Source: Phycisphaerales bacterium (GTDB lineage: Bacteria; Planctomycetota; Phycisphaerae; Phycisphaerales; UBA1924). Taken from it: 64,000 nucleotides of DNA. The position numbers and the translations under genes are program-made. Of the stretch, positions 53,553 through 62,168 are shown piece by piece (the first letter of the stretch is position 1; every line of letters starts with the position of its first letter). The notes under the pieces are model-generated. The model saw only the letters and a list, made by a program, of their open reading frames with translations, made no database searches and was not told the DNA's origin. Location of the stretch: positions 930,001 to 994,000 of the forward strand of contig JASBRY010000009.1 in the NCBI GenBank assembly GCA_030149165.1, given 5' to 3'.

Positions 53553-56500
53553 ATGTCACTCAAGTTACTACCTGTGCTCGCTATAGCGTTCACGTTCTCA
53601 GCACATGCGAATGCTCAACTCTGTTTCGATGAATCAGAGATCATTACAACACTGTTCAGTCCCAATGAAGCCCTCGTTGCGGATGTGGATCAGGATGGTG
53701 ACATGGACATCATCTCCACCTCCTCACCGACCCCTTCGATGCAGCCCGGGACATCGGAACTCAAACTCGCGTGGTACGAGAACGATGGAGGTATCGTCCC
53801 GAAGTTCACAGAACATGTATTCGGGAATCCATCCGACTTCCTCTTCGGATTGAAGATTGCGGATTTCAATGGGGATGGGTACCCAGATGTGTTTGCGGAG
53901 ACCCAGTTCTTCGGGCCACACATGTGGTATGAGAACACTGGTGGTCCGAGTCCAAGCTTTATCCAGCGCGAAACCGGCTGGGGAGGGCCAGGGCCAGCTG
54001 CGTTTGCGGACATCGATGGTGATGGAGACACCGATATCCTGCAAAGTTCGAGCATCTGGTTTGAATATACAGGCGCTGGGAGCACACACTTTGTGCAGCG
54101 TTCCTTGTCAGGGATCTCTGGGACCATCAAAGGCACCGCTGACCTCGATAACGACCTCGATCTCGACATCATCACGACGAGCGGGAGTTGGTATCAGAAT
54201 GATGGTGGGGCTCTCCCGCAGTTCACTCCGCGATACATCCATCTGTTCGCTGAAGGCGCCAACCTGAGGGCTGTCGATGTCAACGGCGATTCAAATCTTG
54301 ATCTACTCTCAAACGGCGGGAACTGGTTCCGAAACAATGGTGGGCCAGTACCCACCTTTGACTTCGATTTAGTGAGTCCCAAAGGTGTTGGCCCGCTCAC
54401 TCCCGCAGATATCGATCTCGATGGTGACTTGGACATGGTTAATGTCGATAACCAGTGGTACGAGAACAACGGTGGATTCTTTCCCACTTTCACGGCTCGC
54501 ACCATCGATGCGGCAGTGAGCGGTCCATACACCGTACGCGACCTTGATGGGGATGGTGATGTTGATTTGGTGAATCCGAGTGAGACCACTTGGTTCCGCA
54601 ACGAGCGAAATCCACAGGGGGCACCTGTGGTCTTCAGTCAACAATCGTTTAATGGACTCACTCCCGGCTCAACACCCAATATGTCGGATGCAAACCTTCA
54701 CGACCTGAACAACGATGGGGATCTTGATTCGGTCACAAGCAGAGAAGGAGTTGGAGTCTTCTCGTGGTTTAATAACTCCACAGCGACAAACATGACGACC
54801 AATGCGATCTACGGCGACCTCGAAGCCGCGATCTCAGCAGCGACCATCGGTGATACCATCTTCGGTGATCCGGGTGTATTTGATTGCGCCGGTGGAATCA
54901 TTCTCTATGACAAGCCTCTGAATTTAATCAGCAGGGGACATTTGTTCGCTCCACCTGCTTTGATGTTTGATACCGGATCACTCCAAGCCGCACCCGGGTC
55001 TGATGTGTTCATCGATACTGTCTCGGTTGGGATGCCTGGCTTGATTGATGCGCCAACTCCATTTGTCACTGCGGATACTCTCAGAGTGAAATCGTTCACA
55101 GCGAGTACATTCCATGACTTTATAGTCAACGGCAATGTCCGCGTCGCGCCTACGGTTTTTCTTATTCCCAGATACAGTGCCGCCATTTCTGGAGTTCGCC
55201 AGATCCGCACTGCGGATCTCGATCAGGATGAACTGCTCGATGTAGTTGTGCTCAAAGGCAATAACCAGCTCGCTTGGTTTGAGCATTTACCTCCTACGCC
55301 GGGAGGATTCAATGAGTGGGACGGGATTGAACAGCAGATCTTGCCTCAGACTGAGGTTTCTGATTCATTCGAAGTAGGTGACTTCAACAATGATGGTCTC
55401 GTCGACATTGCCGCACACGATGCTGGCGAGTTATTCCTATTCCTCAACAACGGCGATAACAACGGACTGTCTCCCTTCACGCTACACACCATCGCGACTG
55501 GAAACTTTTCTGGAGGTGACATCGAAGTCGGAGATCTCGACAACGATGGGGACCTCGATATTATCCACGGCGGGCTTGGGACCAAGAGCGGAGGCACAAC
55601 ACAACTCTTCACGAACGACGGGAACGATCCGCCGACATTCTCAACCTCAAGCATCTATTCACAAAGATTCTTTGTCAACCACATTAATCTCGCGGATATG
55701 AATGGCGATGGAGACCTGGATGTATTGATCGCACAGGAGCCTCCTCTATCGGATGAGAGCGGAATTGTTGTGCTCCATAATCAAGGCTCAGTTCCCGCAA
55801 CCTTCTCAAGTCAAGAAATCTTTTTCTATCCACCAACTATCCCAACCCGTGTGTACGGCGGAGACTTTGATAACGACGGTGATGGGGATATTCTCGCGCA
55901 TTATCCTGGAGGTGAGTCTCCAAGAATTATGCTTCTTGAGAACAATGCTCCCTCGCCCGGATTCCGTCGTCGTGTGATCGCGCAAGGTGAAGATTATGGT
56001 GACAACTTTGCTGTTGCAGACTTTGATAACGACGGTGACCTGGACTTTATTACCGGTGAATCTGTGGTCTACATAAACAACGGCGAGAATCCGGTGTTCT
56101 TCCGAAAGAATGATCAGTTCGCGAATGGTGCCACTGGATTAATGCATGCGAGCGATTACTCAAGATATGAAGACAATGGTGCCATAGATCTCATCCGAAC
56201 CAATCCTTCGACTGGATTGATAGAATGGGTAGAAAATGGGCATAATGCTACGATCGGTGGACCAAGTCCATTTTCCATAGAGCCAGTTGGTCTGTATATC
56301 AGCGGAGATCTTGATATGGTCACTGCAATGGGATCGGGGCTCATTTATGTCGGTGGAGAAATGAATATCGATCGTAACTCCGTGTTCTTTGCGGATCCCG
56401 GTTGGGCCCCCGGAACCACGAAACTGACAAACTCGGGTGAGTTGAAAATCATCAGTAATTTCTTTACTGATCCTGTTTCTATTTTAGGTGATTATGTCCA

Positions 56501-58244
56501 GTTCGATGAGTATCCCGACGGAGAAGTATCTGGTCTCATGTTTGTTGAGATGTCCTCAGAAGGATCAGTCACGACCTTTGAAGTTACAGGAACAGCAGCG
56601 CTTTCGGGTGGTCTCCAGATCCCGGATTATTTGCTTGGGATTGAGGTTCCAGCAGATGAACTGCTCGGACCCCTGGTCAGAGCGGGTAGCTTTGCTCCGG
56701 GACGCGAGCAGTTTGATGTTGTCTCTGTGCCGATCGTGGACATCCTGCTCGGGGATGGATCAACTACCCAAGGCACCGTACTCCCGGTATATAGCCAAGG
56801 CGTAGGCCCACTCCAAGAGATTTGGCTCCAGCCGGTCACGCTCGATGAACTACTCTTTACACAGAACTCGTTTATCTCTGAAGGTACACCGAGAGACGCG
56901 GTGCTCGCCGATGTGACCGGTGCAGTAGACGGTTCACCTGACGGCGATGTTGATCTAATTGTTGCGATCCCAGAGATTCCTGGGATCGCTCCCAATGGGG
57001 CTGTTGCTGTGTTCCAAGGGGCGCTGTCTGTGAGCGGTTACGAGATGGTCAGCGCGACTCTTTATACTGGGGCGTTGGTGGATGCTCCCGGGTCGGTGGA
57101 GGTTGGGTTCTTTGATGGGGACTCCATTCCAGATATCGTATTTTCCAATCTCGGAACGAACGGCATCAACAATGATGTGCATTTCCTCCACATGGATTCA
57201 TCGAGTCCGACGCCACTGGCTGTCGCTCCGATTCCAACATATGAGATTGATCCTTCCTTCACAGTGAGGGATTTGGCAACGGATGCGTTTTTGTTGTCGG
57301 GCGACGGTATGGATGACCTGGCACTCGCTATCCAAAGTGATGGCGGGACTGGCTCGGTCGTGCAAGCAATCTCGTTTAATGATTCAGGATGGGAGAGTTG
57401 CGAAGTCGATGTCGACGATGTTGATACCGTTACACCATCGCGTCAGAATGCTGCGGCTCGAGGTAGTCTACTCGCGGATGTCGTCGTCACAAGCCCTGTA
57501 TCTGATACAGTGACCTACTTTGTGAATATCGGAGACTTCGAAACAATGATCCCGATCACATTGCCTACTGGTCGACGACCTACAGAAGTGCTCGCGGAGG
57601 ACCTAAATGATGACGGCGAGAATGATCTTGTAGTAATTTGTAGAGGGAACGACTTTGCTCATGGTTTGGTGACTCTCTCACGAAATCTCGGAAATGACAC
57701 CTTTGCCCCGCCTGTCAATATCCCGCTCGGGACAAACCAGAGCGTCAACCCGAGGCCGGTGTCTCTGACACTTTCAGATATAGATGATGATGCAGACTTG
57801 GACATCGTGATTGTGGGTCTTAATGACAACGAGGAACAAAGAGTGCGTGTATTACGGAACACCTCAACGCAGGGTGGTCCAATCACTTTCGCTTCGATCA
57901 CGGACACTCCGAACCAACCTGTAGGCGTGCCGCTTATTGTTCGTTCAGCGGATTTGGACGGCGACAGCCCGATGCTAGCTGATGACATCGTTGTGTTGGT
58001 CGATCCTGAGGCAAATCTACGACTCGGAGATCCTGGAACGAACACAATCATCTTGAGCGGAGAGTTCTGCCCCGCAGACATGAACCGTGATGGTGCATTG
58101 AACTTCCTCGATCTAAGTGCTTTCTTGTCTGCGTATTCGGCAGGGGACCTGAGCGCTGATTTCAATACAGATGGGAGTTTCAACTTCCTGGATCTCTCGA
58201 CCTTCTTGGTTGAATATTCAGCGGGATGTGAAACCAGCCCTTGA
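53553..58244 (+). CDS. Giant FG-GAP/VCBS-repeat secreted protein with dockerin-like tail
   Basis: A 1563-residue exported protein. The signal peptide (LLPVLAIAFTFSAHANA) is followed by at least 15 calcium-loop repeats of the form DxDxDGDxDxxx (for example DVDQDGDMDIIS, DFNGDGYPDVFA, DLDGDGDVDLVN, DFDNDGDLDFIT), typical of FG-GAP/VCBS beta-propellers. Two blocks of propeller repeats are separated by a different beta-rich segment near residues 420-560. The last 60 residues are the dockerin-like tag (CPADMNRDGALNFLDLSAFL ... FNFLDLSTFLVEYSAGC), here followed by four extra residues. AAGGGG precedes ATG 53553. Adhesion or scaffolding is likely. Confidence 0.9.
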   Translation: MSLKLLPVLAIAFTFSAHANAQLCFDESEIITTLFSPNEALVADVDQDGDMDIISTSSPTPSMQPGTSELKLAWYENDGGIVPKFTEHVFGNPSDFLFGLKIADFNGDGYPDVFAETQFFGPHMWYENTGGPSPSFIQRETGWGGPGPAAFADIDGDGDTDILQSSSIWFEYTGAGSTHFVQRSLSGISGTIKGTADLDNDLDLDIITTSGSWYQNDGGALPQFTPRYIHLFAEGANLRAVDVNGDSNLDLLSNGGNWFRNNGGPVPTFDFDLVSPKGVGPLTPADIDLDGDLDMVNVDNQWYENNGGFFPTFTARTIDAAVSGPYTVRDLDGDGDVDLVNPSETTWFRNERNPQGAPVVFSQQSFNGLTPGSTPNMSDANLHDLNNDGDLDSVTSREGVGVFSWFNNSTATNMTTNAIYGDLEAAISAATIGDTIFGDPGVFDCAGGIILYDKPLNLISRGHLFAPPALMFDTGSLQAAPGSDVFIDTVSVGMPGLIDAPTPFVTADTLRVKSFTASTFHDFIVNGNVRVAPTVFLIPRYSAAISGVRQIRTADLDQDELLDVVVLKGNNQLAWFEHLPPTPGGFNEWDGIEQQILPQTEVSDSFEVGDFNNDGLVDIAAHDAGELFLFLNNGDNNGLSPFTLHTIATGNFSGGDIEVGDLDNDGDLDIIHGGLGTKSGGTTQLFTNDGNDPPTFSTSSIYSQRFFVNHINLADMNGDGDLDVLIAQEPPLSDESGIVVLHNQGSVPATFSSQEIFFYPPTIPTRVYGGDFDNDGDGDILAHYPGGESPRIMLLENNAPSPGFRRRVIAQGEDYGDNFAVADFDNDGDLDFITGESVVYINNGENPVFFRKNDQFANGATGLMHASDYSRYEDNGAIDLIRTNPSTGLIEWVENGHNATIGGPSPFSIEPVGLYISGDLDMVTAMGSGLIYVGGEMNIDRNSVFFADPGWAPGTTKLTNSGELKIISNFFTDPVSILGDYVQFDEYPDGEVSGLMFVEMSSEGSVTTFEVTGTAALSGGLQIPDYLLGIEVPADELLGPLVRAGSFAPGREQFDVVSVPIVDILLGDGSTTQGTVLPVYSQGVGPLQEIWLQPVTLDELLFTQNSFISEGTPRDAVLADVTGAVDGSPDGDVDLIVAIPEIPGIAPNGAVAVFQGALSVSGYEMVSATLYTGALVDAPGSVEVGFFDGDSIPDIVFSNLGTNGINNDVHFLHMDSSSPTPLAVAPIPTYEIDPSFTVRDLATDAFLLSGDGMDDLALAIQSDGGTGSVVQAISFNDSGWESCEVDVDDVDTVTPSRQNAAARGSLLADVVVTSPVSDTVTYFVNIGDFETMIPITLPTGRRPTEVLAEDLNDDGENDLVVICRGNDFAHGLVTLSRNLGNDTFAPPVNIPLGTNQSVNPRPVSLTLSDIDDDADLDIVIVGLNDNEEQRVRVLRNTSTQGGPITFASITDTPNQPVGVPLIVRSADLDGDSPMLADDIVVLVDPEANLRLGDPGTNTIILSGEFCPADMNRDGALNFLDLSAFLSAYSAGDLSADFNTDGSFNFLDLSTFLVEYSAGCETSP

Positions 58245-58269
58245 AGATTCTAAGTCTCGCAGTTGGAGA

Positions 58270-61212
58270 TTACTGATCCTCTAGTGCATCGAGTATGCCC
58301 TGAACTCTGAGTCGAGTTTGACTCTTTTTCGGTTCAGCGAACTCCTCGATCAGATCGAAGGCTCTTTGTGCATTGAATCTGCACATCTCTGAGTTGCCAG
58401 CCAGGCGGTATGCTTCCGCTTTACGCGCGTATGCGTCCCATCGGTCCAACGGTAATACTTGGTCTGCTCGTTCAAGCATCCGGACGGCTTGTTCGCCATC
58501 AGGGATCGAGAGTGCGATGGTGCCGATATTCCTGTACGCGATTGATAGATTTCGCTTCTGATCATGGGCGAGTTCACTCGCGGATGAGTTGATCGTGTAG
58601 AGATCAGCAGCTTTTTGATAGATGTCGATCGCTGATTCAGTCATCACAGGATCATCGGTTTGTTTGCCCAATGTCTCAACCGCTTTGGCGTGCTGGAGTG
58701 CCACCTCCGCGGCATCGATACTGAACTTGTCGTAGGAGCCGAGTGTGTCATGCTGAATCAGGTCTTGATAAAAGTCGGAGCAGGATTCGAATGACTTGAT
58801 TGACTCCCTGAGCAGATCAATCCCTGAGTCATGATCGGAACCGCTTCGCAGCAGGTCTAGAGCGGATCGGTATTGAACACGCGCCTCGTCGAACTGGATT
58901 GCGAACAGCCTTCGTTGTCTCATTCGATCCAGAGGGTCTTGATTCACATAATCCTGTGCGGCTTTAATGAGCAGCCGAGTTTCTTCAGTTGCTTCTTCAA
59001 GGTTTTCAGCTCGTCGCAAAGCAGTCGCGAGTGCTTTGCGTTGATCAAGGATAAGTTCGTAAGCAGCGCCATCATCGGGATCGGCTCTGCGTAAGTGCTC
59101 CGAATGTGTCAAAGCTTTGCGATAAATTGTCGCAGCGCCCTCTGGGTCGTCCATGTCATATGCCGTGACTCTTCCCAACCAGTGCAGATCCCTGATCAGA
59201 CCACGACGCAGGACAGCGTCGGAAGGATATATTTGCAGCGCTCGTTCGCGGACTTCAATCCCTTGCTCATAGGTCGAGATGGCATCGTCTAAGTGGCCTT
59301 GCTCGCGGAGCGCCATACCCACAGTTCGCATCGCATCGGCTTCGACATCCAGCCAGTGAATGTCATTGATATCGGGATTCTCTGTATCAAGATCATGGTC
59401 GATGACTCTCTGGGCGAGCTCGGCGGCATCACTGAGTTGTTGATTTGTGAGCGCCAGATCCGCTTGGGTGAGTATGCTGCGTGCCCAAACCCGAATGCGA
59501 GTTGGCTCGAGTGTTTGATCGACAACAAGCGAGTCACAAATGGACTCTGCTTGGGTAGCGTATGCCATCAGTGTGTTCGATTGAGCATTCCCGATCTGCA
59601 CAGCAGCGAGGCCAACGAGAGACTGTGCTAAACCAATCGAAGCTTGCGCGTCCGAAGGATCTTGTTTCGAAAGCTCAGTGAACAATCTTTGAGCCTTTGT
59701 GAATGCACCGAGAATTTCTGAAGTGCTTTCGCTCTTGACAGCATAAATTTGTCCCGCAGCGAGATAGCCATTCGCGAGTTCTTCAGAGATCCATCTTTCT
59801 GATTGATACTCCGTTGCGAGTTGATCAAGCACATGGATCGTTGCTTCGGCAAGACGAGTCCTCGCGGCTGTTGCGCCTTCGATCCGGCGGATCTGTTCCT
59901 CATAATCAGAGTAGATTCGGATGAGGCCCTGAATTTGTTTGAGTTGTCGCTCAGTCCTTTCCAGAGCGAGCTCTGTTTCAGACAACGCTTTGTCTCGTTC
60001 ATTGAGCGCCTGCTGTGCCTTGTCCCGTTCTAAGTTGGCGATGAGTGAATAGCGGATACTGACAGCAGTAGCAACAACCAATGTCGCGGCGATTATCCCG
60101 GTGGCAACAAACGCGCCTCGGTTTCTGCGGATGAGTTTCCGCATCCGATAGCTCGCACTCGGAGGTCTCGCAGTGACGGGTTCATTGTTGAGGTAGTGTT
60201 CGAGTTCAAGAGCAAGCTCGGTTGGGGTCGAGTATCTTCGGTCTCGATCTTTCTCCAAGCATTTCATGACGATCCAGTCGAGTTCGCCTCGGAGGGTTCT
60301 GGAGAGTTCTGAATCGCTCATCCTCCGGCTGCTTGCTACTGTCTTCGCTTTGTCCCTCGTTTCAATGGTGCTCAGTGCACCGCCCAGTCTTGTGCTCGGC
60401 TTGGGTGGGACGAACTCCCTGATCATCCGCTGCATCTCACGATACATTTTGCTGCGGAGCTCTTTGGGTTCAACTGGGAGCATCCCGGTCAGAAGTTCGT
60501 ACAGCACCACTCCGAGCGAGTAGACATCTGTCCGAGTGTCGATGTCGACTCCTGACATCTCGGCTTGCTCCGGACTCATGTATTCCGGAGTCCCGATCAT
60601 TTGGCCTTGTGTCGTGAATATTGAATGCTCTGAGAGTTGGTGATTGAGTGCTTTGGCAACACCGAAGTCGATCACAGTGGGGTGTGGGTGACCCTCACTG
60701 TTGTATCCAACAAGAATGTTGCTTGGCTTCAAGTCGCGATGGATCACCGCTTTTGAGTGGGCATGCTGGACGGCATGGCAAACAGGAATCAAAAGTCTGA
60801 GCCGATCTGCGAGTGCGAGTTTGTTCCGGTCACAGAAGTCGGTGATCGGTTCACCCTTGACAAGCTCCATGACAAAGTAAGGCAAACCACGTTCAGTAAT
60901 CCCGCCATCCAGGACCTTCGCAATATTCGGATGCGTCATCAGTGCCAACGCCTGGCGCTCTGCATGAAATCGGGTCACAACCGCCTTGGAGTCCATCCCC
61001 GGCTTAATGACCTTCAACGCGACGCGTCTCTTGACTGGGGATTCCTGCTGCGCCTCATACACAACACCAAACCCACCCTCGCCAATCTTGCCGAGGATTT
61101 TGTAATGTGCGACTTGCTCTGGATCAGGGAGTGTATCGAAATCGTCTGCATCAAAGCCATGGAGCTCTGTTGAGCGTTCATGATCAAAGTCTCTAGTTTC
61201 CCGTTCGTCCAT
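58270..61212 (-). CDS. Large Hanks-type Ser/Thr protein kinase with TPR domain
   Basis: A 980-residue kinase. The kinase domain spans about residues 37-340 and contains GEGGFGVVYEAQQ, VALKVIKPG, HRDLKPSNILVGYN near 152, DFGVAKAL and GTPEYMSPEQAE; an insert of ~50 residues follows the APE region. A basic stretch precedes one transmembrane helix near 366-390 (GAFVATGIIAATLVVATAVSI), then a long coiled coil (residues ~395-430, ERDKAQQALNERDKALSET) and ~500 residues of TPR-type helices. It is transcribed toward the giant FG-GAP gene and ends 25 bases from it, with no sigma factor beside it. ATG 61212 lies 7 bases after an extended -10 element. Confidence 0.93.
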   Translation of the reverse strand: MDERETRDFDHERSTELHGFDADDFDTLPDPEQVAHYKILGKIGEGGFGVVYEAQQESPVKRRVALKVIKPGMDSKAVVTRFHAERQALALMTHPNIAKVLDGGITERGLPYFVMELVKGEPITDFCDRNKLALADRLRLLIPVCHAVQHAHSKAVIHRDLKPSNILVGYNSEGHPHPTVIDFGVAKALNHQLSEHSIFTTQGQMIGTPEYMSPEQAEMSGVDIDTRTDVYSLGVVLYELLTGMLPVEPKELRSKMYREMQRMIREFVPPKPSTRLGGALSTIETRDKAKTVASSRRMSDSELSRTLRGELDWIVMKCLEKDRDRRYSTPTELALELEHYLNNEPVTARPPSASYRMRKLIRRNRGAFVATGIIAATLVVATAVSIRYSLIANLERDKAQQALNERDKALSETELALERTERQLKQIQGLIRIYSDYEEQIRRIEGATAARTRLAEATIHVLDQLATEYQSERWISEELANGYLAAGQIYAVKSESTSEILGAFTKAQRLFTELSKQDPSDAQASIGLAQSLVGLAAVQIGNAQSNTLMAYATQAESICDSLVVDQTLEPTRIRVWARSILTQADLALTNQQLSDAAELAQRVIDHDLDTENPDINDIHWLDVEADAMRTVGMALREQGHLDDAISTYEQGIEVRERALQIYPSDAVLRRGLIRDLHWLGRVTAYDMDDPEGAATIYRKALTHSEHLRRADPDDGAAYELILDQRKALATALRRAENLEEATEETRLLIKAAQDYVNQDPLDRMRQRRLFAIQFDEARVQYRSALDLLRSGSDHDSGIDLLRESIKSFESCSDFYQDLIQHDTLGSYDKFSIDAAEVALQHAKAVETLGKQTDDPVMTESAIDIYQKAADLYTINSSASELAHDQKRNLSIAYRNIGTIALSIPDGEQAVRMLERADQVLPLDRWDAYARKAEAYRLAGNSEMCRFNAQRAFDLIEEFAEPKKSQTRLRVQGILDALEDQ

Positions 61213-61219
61213 GGGATGG

Positions 61220-61228
61220 AGTATATCA
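61220..61228 (-). promoter_or_regulatory. Extended -10 element of the large kinase gene (leaderless candidate)
   Basis: On the minus strand TGATATACT (TGnTATACT) ends 7 bases before the ATG at 61212. No ribosome site is seen; the same arrangement stands before the S9 peptidase gene. Confidence 0.58.
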
Positions 61229-61323
61229 GATCTAGGAAAGTGGTAAGTGTCTATTCAGTTTTCCCGAATCATCAGTATGCGGGGCGTTGGAGGCTCATTG
61301 AGCGAGGATTATTTGTCTGGCAA

Positions 61324-61359
61324 GAAAAAATGCCTTGCCCCTGTACGAAGGCAAGGCAT
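61324..61359 (-). terminator. Terminator of the PEP-CTERM-like gene
   Basis: A 10-bp stem ATGCCTTGCC / GGCAAGGCAT with a 10-base loop; the minus strand continues with a run of Ts (61325-61330). Further dyads lie at 61363-61381 and 61394-61405 between this hairpin and the gene. Confidence 0.8.
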
Positions 61360-61441
61360 GTGCAATACCAACGAGGTATTGAACAATGAAGAAAGCAGAG
61401 CCCGCGGGCTACACACCCGCGAACCCCGGGTTTGGAGCTCT

Positions 61442-62116
61442 TTATGCTCGGCGGTGACGCGAGGCCGCGGTCAATCCTGCGAGTGCGAACACACCCAGTG
61501 CGCCTGGAGATGGAACGAGGACACTCTCAACATAGTCAATCGCGGCATCGTGGATACTCTCATCCAGTCCCGCATTGAACACAGTGAAGATCACATCAGA
61601 ATCCGCAGCGCCGCTCAGTGAGAAGGTATTTGAGAGTAGATAGATCCCTGTAGGAGCGGAGCTATCGATCGTGTAATCGAGGTGCTCATCAAATCCGCCA
61701 ACTTGATCTGCGTCGAAGTTGATCGAGAATCCAGCGACTGGATTGTTGTCAAACGCGGTCATCACACTTGCTGGACCAAATCCGAGTGACATCGCGTCCG
61801 CAGCTTGCGAGAAGCTTACAGCGCCGCTGCCCTCCCAGTACAGCAATGCAGAAGTGATCGTGAAGCCGACCTGTGTATTGTCCGGGAGTGATGCTTCTTC
61901 GATGAAAATACCAGGCTCGCCAGCGAACCAGTTGGATCCACTGATCGCCATATCGGCAGCAAATACCCGCTCACCGATACCGCTGATTGTGCCTGCATCA
62001 TGATCGCCGATTCCGACGGCAACAGTGCCGTCAATGATGGCGAGGCCATAGTCACCGCCATCGGCGATTGCGAGTGAGGCACATGCGCCGCTCAAAATGA
62101 TTGCTGAAAGTTTCAT
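61442..62116 (-). CDS. Secreted protein with PEP-CTERM-like tail, paralogue of the next upstream gene
   Basis: A 224-residue exported protein. The signal peptide (IILSGACASLAIA) is followed by a beta-rich body with IIDGTVAVGIGDHDAG, GEPGIFIEEASLPDNTQVGF and FDEHLDYTIDSSAPTGIYLLS, then DVIFTVFNAGLDESIHDAAIDYV. The C-terminus is a PEP-CTERM-like signal: VPSPGALG, hydrophobic VFALAGLTAA, then SRHRRA. The body aligns by eye along its whole length with the neighbouring gene at 62169. I recall similar His-containing bodies in cyanobacterial All3515-like (Zur-repressed) and choice-of-anchor M proteins; that link is unproven. GAGGAGA precedes ATG 62116. Confidence 0.8.
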   Translation of the reverse strand: MKLSAIILSGACASLAIADGGDYGLAIIDGTVAVGIGDHDAGTISGIGERVFAADMAISGSNWFAGEPGIFIEEASLPDNTQVGFTITSALLYWEGSGAVSFSQAADAMSLGFGPASVMTAFDNNPVAGFSINFDADQVGGFDEHLDYTIDSSAPTGIYLLSNTFSLSGAADSDVIFTVFNAGLDESIHDAAIDYVESVLVPSPGALGVFALAGLTAASRHRRA

Positions 62117-62168
62117 TTTATTTCTCCTCAATATTGGGTCTCCAAACCCGTGAGAAAACTGATTCGAT

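Noticed and set aside
61385-61440. Possible tRNA-like fragment (GGCTACACACCCGCGAACCCCGGG)
   Set aside because: No acceptor stem, anticodon arm or GTTCGA T-loop can be completed on either strand.
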